A stretch of DNA of 64,000 nucleotides from contig CBFFRP010000362.1 in assembly GCA_965644295.1 (NCBI GenBank), forward strand, positions 124,001 to 188,000. Direction: 5' to 3'. The notes below the pieces were generated by a model. It saw nothing but the letters and a program-made list of their open reading frames with translations. It did no database searches and was not told the origin of the DNA. A program made the translations under genes and the position numbers. The stretch is from Paraphysomonas bandaiensis. Lineage: Eukaryota; Chrysophyceae. Shown one piece after another: positions 58,279 through 64,000 of the stretch; position 1 is the stretch's first letter, and the number at the start of each line of letters is the position of its first letter.

Positions 58279-58736
58279 GTATGTATGTATGTATGTATGT
58301 ATGTATGTATGTATGTATGTATGTATGTATGTATGTATGTATGTATGTATGTATGTATGTATGTATGTATGTATGTATGTATGTATGTATGTATGTATGT
58401 ATGTATGTATGTATGTATGTATGTATGTATGTATGTATGTATGTATGTATGTATGTATGTATGTATGTATGTATGTATGTATGTATGTATGTATGTATGT
58501 ATGTATGTATGTATGTATGTATGTATGTATGTATGTATGTATGTATGTATGTATGTATGTATGTATGTATGTATGTATGTATGTATGTATGTATGTATGT
58601 ATGTATGTATGTATGTATGTATGTATGTATGTATGTATGTATGTATGTATGTATGTATGTATGTATGTATGTATGTATGTATGTATGTATGTATGTATGT
58701 ATGTATGTATGTATGTATGTATGTATGTATGTATGT
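58279..58736. repeat. Long (TATG)n microsatellite in a divergent promoter
   Basis: About 458 bp, or some 114 uninterrupted units, in the 700-bp interval between two outward-facing genes. Long ORFs encoding YVCM or YIHT repeats are artefacts of a 4-bp period without stops. Confidence 0.98.
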
Positions 58737-58913
58737 GTTGTTCTTGTTGCTGTCCATTGAACGGTAGTGTCAGATCATATTGTCCTCCTTCCACATCATG
58801 GCATCATCTCATTGCATTATATGATGGTATTCTGTCAGCATATGCTGTTTGTTATTTGAGTGTTGTTGTGCGGTGTATGCGTCAGGTGTTGTTCGGGTAT
58901 ATCTTCAGAGGGG

Positions 58914-61900
58914 ATGATTTCCAACTTATATAAACGATCAGCCGCACAGCGCTTAGGTATAACAGCTGCTCTCCGCCTTTCAAGCTTGCCGACGAAATCA
59001 GTTCATCTCAAGCATTGTGTGGATATATCTGTGAAAGAGAACATAAAGGTCGTTAAGGTCTTCCCATCTCATGAAGATATTGATACCGGCCAGAGTCGTG
59101 CAGTTACAATGCAGAGAATGAAAGTAAAGTCATTAGATTTGTGCATTAATGAAGTTTTGGACTCTATGGATGGAAAGGATTGGATTGGTTCCTTGCAACG
59201 ACTTGTTTTATTTCATTCTGATATGAGATGTGACGATACCCAGCGCGCATTAGATGTTCTTTTGTCGAAACTGCGAAAGAACTCACACGGTTTTACCCTC
59301 CATGATTTTTGTCTTGGGTTTTCAGGTTTGGAGAAGCTGCACAGTGCAGGTGTGGATGTTTCTCAATGTAGTGAAGCTCTATCTGAGTGTACTTCACGCT
59401 ACCAATGCTCATCGCAGTATGCTATTGATGGCAACGGCCTCGCAAGATTGGTCAATAGTCTTCAGATCCTTTCGGGTACTCTTCCAGGGTCCCGTGTGTT
59501 AGTTAAAAAGATTGCAGAGGAGGTCAATGCCAGTACTGCCCAATGGAGTGTCAAGCAACTGGGGATTTCGCTTGCAGGACTACAGAACTTATCAAACAAG
59601 CATGCCGAGGTCCGGTCGCTAATTGAAGCGATTGTTCAGCACTGTGATACCCACAAACTCAGAATTGATGGCCCCTTACCCCACGATGCATTTGTTTGTT
59701 TCAGAAACATGTCTACAGTCTGCCCTGAAATTTCAAGTCTCGTTAAGCTGCTGACGAATATAGTAGTAGTGGCGCCCAATTGTCTTGCGCATCCTACCCC
59801 GAAGACTATATGTGAGGATATATTGCCTCATATTACCAATCTCCCACAAAATGATCCCAGTGTGTCCAGACTACACGACGTACTCTGTGCGTCGATTTCT
59901 TCTAGCATTGAGGTACACCGTAATCCTCGTCACTTGTCCATTTCCGGTATTTCAAATACACTAGATTGTTTAAATGACATGTGCATTTCTTCTGAAAACT
60001 TGAGAACACTACTTGTTTTTCTCTGTGGTCAAATTAAAGATTCAAAGGGTGCAGTCACTGATGCCCTCATTAAGTCTTCTTTTCGCATACTTTCACACAA
60101 GAATGTTTCTCCGGAAGTATCGTATACTATCCTCGAAGCTATCAACCACAAGCTTCGTTTGTTTCTGGATGATCATGCTGATGCGAACTTAGCGAGAGCT
60201 CGACTTCCATTTCCATTTACGTCAGAGGCATGTGCGGCTGTGTGTGGTAGTATGCATGTCATGACCAGCAGAAAGGAAGTTGTTCAAGAGACCCTGTTCA
60301 CACTTGCCAGACTTATGGAGTGCACCCAGTCAAAGCATCTTGGCACATCCAGTATGCTGCATGCAATTGCCGGCCTGCATGAAATGAATGCAGTCCATCC
60401 GGGAGTCTCTGATTTTTTATATATGATAAGTAATAAACTCCGGTGCTCTATTAGTATTAAACCGCCTCATGAAGTGACTGTGGAGAATGTTGTGAATGCC
60501 TTCCGAGGATTGCAGAGGGTACACAACCCCGATGGTAGTGTACATGATCTTTACACTGTTCTTGTGGACTGGCTAAATAAAGTTACATCTCCTGATGTGA
60601 GTGGAAATCGACCGGTGATGACCAAGCAACAGATGTACGCTGTATTGAGATCAATTTTACCGAAGGTTGACAGTAGAACACCGTGCCTTCGTGTGCTAGT
60701 GGATACGCTTCTATCAACTGTTGATATCACCACTAGCCCACCTGTGGGCGACTCGGAATCCATCTGGAGAGTAGTATCTGCTCTCAATAAGTTGCACTCT
60801 TCTCATCCCTCAATGCACCCATTAATTAACGTTGTTGCATCAGACCTGAGGAAGTCCGATACGTTACCATCGACACTAGATGTTGAGTTCTTTGCATATG
60901 GCCTTCGTGGTCTTAATTCTAACCGTGCGGAAGCACGTAATCTACTGCGTAGCCTTAGCACCAAACTTCAAGTCTACGATGGTGCGATTAATCCCAAGCG
61001 ATTACCAATAGTTCTTCAGGGAATGTCGTATATGAACAGTGATCATATCGAGGTTCGAAAGTATATATGCGCATTGACTCCATTGCTACAACGCCTGCCT
61101 CCATTATCTGTTCCATTGCGAGACATAGAACATTCTATCCATTCGCTACGCAATCTCAGTAGTGAACATGAGGAGGTCACATTACTTGTTCAGTCTTTAG
61201 TTAATGTCCTCTCTACTGATAGCCGCTATGGACGGAATATTGTAGCGGACAGTTTGTTAGGGTTTCAACGATTAAACCTTGCGCATCCTGCTGTCGCTAA
61301 ATTATTTGAACTCGTTCTTGAGGCGGTTGAGGATCCTAATGCTGACGTAAAGTTTAACTATTTGGTGACATCCTTGCGTGGACTTGCAGGATTCAACAGC
61401 ACATGCAACTCCGTGAGGCGTATGGTTAATGCATTGGCGAGTATTCTGAACTCAAGCGACAGTGAAATTCCACTGCGACATTTATGTGGTGCTATATATG
61501 GCTTGACGTCCATGACTAGTGATTATCCTGAAGTCCGTAAATATATCAGTGCACTATCAGATAAGTTGACATATCACTGCAGTGGCAAGCTGACATCAGC
61601 AGACGTTGATAAAGCTCTGATCGGCCTCCGCGGTCTCAAATCCGAACATGATGAAGTCAGAGTGCTGATTCGAGCACTTTTACCCCGTCTGGAAGTGTGC
61701 AATGAAAGCGGGTCGGCGGATTATCTTGGCCCTTGTATTTATGGTGTCCAGAATATGTCTGTTGAGTATGAAGAGGTGCGTGACCTGCTTATGTTTCTCG
61801 CACACCGTGTTCGCCGGAGTCAGGGTAGCATGAGCATGGCGAGCATAGCGAACAGCTTGTTTGCCATTCGTCACATGGGATTACATAGCAGTCATCTTGA

Positions 61901-63227
61901 AAGCTCTGATCAACCCCAGAGTAATGTGGTGTCAGTTATTCTTAGTGCTCTATCACAAGTTATGTATAAGGCAGAGTTCAACGCACAAGCTTTAGCAATT
62001 GCGCTGTCTGGACTGCGTGACAAAAATAGCGAACATGCTTCGGTTCGAAAAGTAGTGAAAGCTCTGGGGAAATTAGTTGAACGTGCTCCGCCTGGAGAAA
62101 TGACTCTTCAGCAGTTGGCCATGGGTCTGTCTGGTCTCAACAAATGCAATCCATCCCATGTGGAGGTGGAAAGTCTGCTGGCTAGTCTTGTTCCTCTGTT
62201 CCACACATGTACAGATTCCGGGCGCATATCTGGGAAAGATGTACGCAACGTATTATTAGGGCTTAATATTACTGATTCAGGGCAGCATAAATGCTCTTTG
62301 GATTGTGTTAGTGACATTGTTGATGTAATTGCGGATGCGGTTCAGGATTGTGTTGACGACTGTGTATGGACTCCTGTGGATATTTCGAAGTCTATGAGTG
62401 CTTTGAAGTTTTTGGGTCATAAACCATTTTATTCCGATTCTTATTTTAAGCTTATGACTGCAATTCTGAATCACATGGACCGAATACCAGCCGAGCAATT
62501 CACACACCAAGATGTGTCTAAAGCTGCTACAGGCTTGCGCGAATTGCCTCCTCATCATCCCACAGTACAGATGTGCATTGACTGCTTCGCAGACAAGATG
62601 AAGTTATGCAAGGGCTCATTTAGTGGAACAGATATCAGCATTTTAGTAGTATTTGTGAGGCAGTTTTCGAATGAGTACAACGGCGTAGACGTTTTACATT
62701 CAGAAGTAGGTAGACGAATCAAAGCTAATGTTCACTTAACGTTCTCTGAAATTGCCGATATATCTTATCAGCTGAGGTATTGTCAGTGCACAGAAAATGT
62801 GTGCGAGATTATTATGCCATTGATTTCACGTCTTGATATGCTAACTCGTACACCCTGTTCAGAACCCCTAGCCGGGGCGGACATCTCTAAACTAGTATCT
62901 GGTGTTAGCAGCATGAGCTCAAATGAACAAGGAACTCGAGACTTTGCGCGTGCTCTTGTTGGTGTACTGGATTGGTGTGGTGATATTTCAATAACGAGCT
63001 CGGATGTAGGCAGAATGTTTCAGGCCCTGCGGTGTATGAAGTCAGACAATGAGGAGTCATTAATGCTTCTCACGAGGATTACCGACTGTTTAAAACGCCA
63101 TCCAGATATGAAGTTCAATAGTGATGAGTTATATAGTGCATTGCAAGGATTGCAGAATATGTCCAGGAGCGTTGGTATCGTTCAGTCAGCTGCAGATATG
63201 ATAGAGGAAGCATCTTCCTGGGATTGA
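58914..63227 (+). CDS. 1437-aa helical-repeat protein, probably mitochondrial, unknown family
   Basis: A single uninterrupted exon. I start it at the ATG at 58914, because the open frame extends 18 codons further only through a non-ATG codon, and because MISNLYKRSAAQRLGITAAL has Arg/Lys, Ser and hydrophobic residues without acids, as in mitochondrial presequences. The rest is built from many degenerate units of about 35-45 residues with the pattern GL..L.s.h.EVR.LI..L...L, for example LAGLQNLSNKHAEVRSLIEA, LRGLKSEHDEVRVLIRALL and LSGLRDKNSEHASVRKVVKA. This implies an alpha-solenoid, by analogy with PPR, OPR and related organellar RNA-binding repeats, but the motif is not a standard PPR or OPR. 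No RAP or other terminal domain was recognised. The open frame, composition and repeat conservation make a real gene very likely. Confidence 0.85.
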   Translation: MISNLYKRSAAQRLGITAALRLSSLPTKSVHLKHCVDISVKENIKVVKVFPSHEDIDTGQSRAVTMQRMKVKSLDLCINEVLDSMDGKDWIGSLQRLVLFHSDMRCDDTQRALDVLLSKLRKNSHGFTLHDFCLGFSGLEKLHSAGVDVSQCSEALSECTSRYQCSSQYAIDGNGLARLVNSLQILSGTLPGSRVLVKKIAEEVNASTAQWSVKQLGISLAGLQNLSNKHAEVRSLIEAIVQHCDTHKLRIDGPLPHDAFVCFRNMSTVCPEISSLVKLLTNIVVVAPNCLAHPTPKTICEDILPHITNLPQNDPSVSRLHDVLCASISSSIEVHRNPRHLSISGISNTLDCLNDMCISSENLRTLLVFLCGQIKDSKGAVTDALIKSSFRILSHKNVSPEVSYTILEAINHKLRLFLDDHADANLARARLPFPFTSEACAAVCGSMHVMTSRKEVVQETLFTLARLMECTQSKHLGTSSMLHAIAGLHEMNAVHPGVSDFLYMISNKLRCSISIKPPHEVTVENVVNAFRGLQRVHNPDGSVHDLYTVLVDWLNKVTSPDVSGNRPVMTKQQMYAVLRSILPKVDSRTPCLRVLVDTLLSTVDITTSPPVGDSESIWRVVSALNKLHSSHPSMHPLINVVASDLRKSDTLPSTLDVEFFAYGLRGLNSNRAEARNLLRSLSTKLQVYDGAINPKRLPIVLQGMSYMNSDHIEVRKYICALTPLLQRLPPLSVPLRDIEHSIHSLRNLSSEHEEVTLLVQSLVNVLSTDSRYGRNIVADSLLGFQRLNLAHPAVAKLFELVLEAVEDPNADVKFNYLVTSLRGLAGFNSTCNSVRRMVNALASILNSSDSEIPLRHLCGAIYGLTSMTSDYPEVRKYISALSDKLTYHCSGKLTSADVDKALIGLRGLKSEHDEVRVLIRALLPRLEVCNESGSADYLGPCIYGVQNMSVEYEEVRDLLMFLAHRVRRSQGSMSMASIANSLFAIRHMGLHSSHLESSDQPQSNVVSVILSALSQVMYKAEFNAQALAIALSGLRDKNSEHASVRKVVKALGKLVERAPPGEMTLQQLAMGLSGLNKCNPSHVEVESLLASLVPLFHTCTDSGRISGKDVRNVLLGLNITDSGQHKCSLDCVSDIVDVIADAVQDCVDDCVWTPVDISKSMSALKFLGHKPFYSDSYFKLMTAILNHMDRIPAEQFTHQDVSKAATGLRELPPHHPTVQMCIDCFADKMKLCKGSFSGTDISILVVFVRQFSNEYNGVDVLHSEVGRRIKANVHLTFSEIADISYQLRYCQCTENVCEIIMPLISRLDMLTRTPCSEPLAGADISKLVSGVSSMSSNEQGTRDFARALVGVLDWCGDISITSSDVGRMFQALRCMKSDNEESLMLLTRITDCLKRHPDMKFNSDELYSALQGLQNMSRSVGIVQSAADMIEEASSWD

Positions 63228-63633
63228 TACTATCAGACTTCGTTATGTTATTTTTGTTCTTAACATATTGGTGTATAAAGCTATCTTTAGTATAAATAAT
63301 ATATTCTATTTTTTTATTTACAATCCGTATGATGCAGTGACGAGTTTGGAATTTTTCGTCTCATCATGAGTAGCACCAAGGGTATCGTATCTATTTTATT
63401 TTACTCTACGAAACACGGAATGACCTTATGCTCGAGTCTATACGTATTGAAAACACACCTTTTGTGCGCAACACAATGTAGTACCGATAATCTGGGTGGT
63501 GGATTGACTGCTCTGTACTGTTTCCATCCAACGACAGGTGTTGGTCCGCTACGTACCACAGGCACCACTCTAGATCTCTAGATAAGAGCTTCACTACTAT
63601 ATTTAATTAGGTCTTCAACATCATGAGAATAGG
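63228..63633. other. 3' flank of the helical-repeat gene
   Basis: No gene is supported. A 71-codon ORF at 63366 has no recognisable features. Confidence 0.4.
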
Positions 63634-63796
63634 TAGTAGTAAATGTCTTATTATTAGCAATGGGTGTTTATGACTCAAGACTACTTTAGAATTGCACTTT
63701 AACTAACTAGTGCTTAACTCTGATATCCTATTCTTTAACGATACAAAAGCTGATTGTGCGTCACCGCAAGCACCAGGGTGCAACCACTCTCGCTTT
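63634..63796 (-). repeat. R1/LINE tail copy (minus orientation)
   Basis: It contains only the tail (AGTAGTAAATGTCTTATTAT) and the hairpin module (GCTGATTGTGCGTCACCGCA and GCACCAGGGTGC) and is truncated just beyond, consistent with a 5'-truncated insertion. Confidence 0.72.
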
Positions 63797-64000
63797 GCAA
63801 ACCTAGATACATAGGTACAAGAAGTATCGTCTTTAAGTAATATTAGTCAAACATGGGGGAAAAGAATCCCACGATTTTTATGCGGTATATGCAGATATAC
63901 GGTATATGGCCGGAGAGTATATTCTTGAATTCTCGACACATAATTACAGAGTTGATACATATATATATATACTGCACACTGTCTTGTTTAAAAAATTCAA

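Noticed and set aside
58120-58933. Five overlapping ORFs of 159-231 codons
   Set aside because: Same microsatellite artefact; a 4-bp repeat without stop codons keeps all frames open.

Overview
This window is nuclear DNA of a eukaryote. Genes are split by short GT-AG introns (about 48 to 153 nt where I could place them), intergenic DNA is AT-rich, and there are long (TATG)n microsatellites, LTR, LINE-like and hAT-like elements. The gene set (SMC1, DAP3/mS29, dihydroceramide desaturase, a GPCR-kinase-like kinase, ZNFX1) suggests a unicellular eukaryote, but I cannot name a lineage from sequence alone. Exon joins were made by hand from reading frame, splice consensus and family conservation.

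Layout. 1-9734 (minus): a giant gene joining a ZNFX1-type SF1 helicase and NF-X1 zinc fingers to helical/ankyrin segments and three CbxX/CfxQ AAA+ modules; its 3' end lies outside the window. 9.7-13 kb: repeats and hAT-like debris. 12981-15074 (minus): GRK-like kinase whose spliced C-terminus gives a CaaX box, divergent from a RING/B-box plus multi-KH gene (15878-19446). 20-21 kb: two inverted copies of a recurrent repeat, here called R1. 22190-22671 (minus): small membrane protein. 22805-22905: intron-containing tRNA-Met(CAU). 23104-24251: GDPD-family phosphodiesterase.

24.3-40.2 kb is a mobile-element island. Two copies of a 1.2-kb block (A and A') flank it. Copy A is split by a 2.8-kb foldback element with 1-kb arms and a 4-bp target duplication, proved by the empty site in A'. 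Between them lie a small orphan ORF and a Copia element with apparently identical LTRs but a decayed interior that carries a Ty3/Gypsy-type integrase fragment. 40508-41636 is a four-exon sphingolipid delta-4 desaturase.

42.7-50.6 kb holds a 12-exon SMC1 gene (minus). Its last exon and downstream DNA (794 bp) are duplicated on the far side of a 5'-truncated LINE-like insertion. SMC1 is divergent from DAP3/mS29 (51161-53613). 53.8-56.4 kb is more hAT-like and R1 debris. At the right end a secreted sulfotransferase-like gene (57363-58211, minus) diverges across a 458-bp (TATG)n tract from a 1437-aa helical-repeat protein with a mitochondrial-type N-terminus (58914-63227). The genes are unrelated housekeeping and signalling functions with no operon-like logic; the recurring structural theme is divergent promoters and LINE-tail-mediated insertions.
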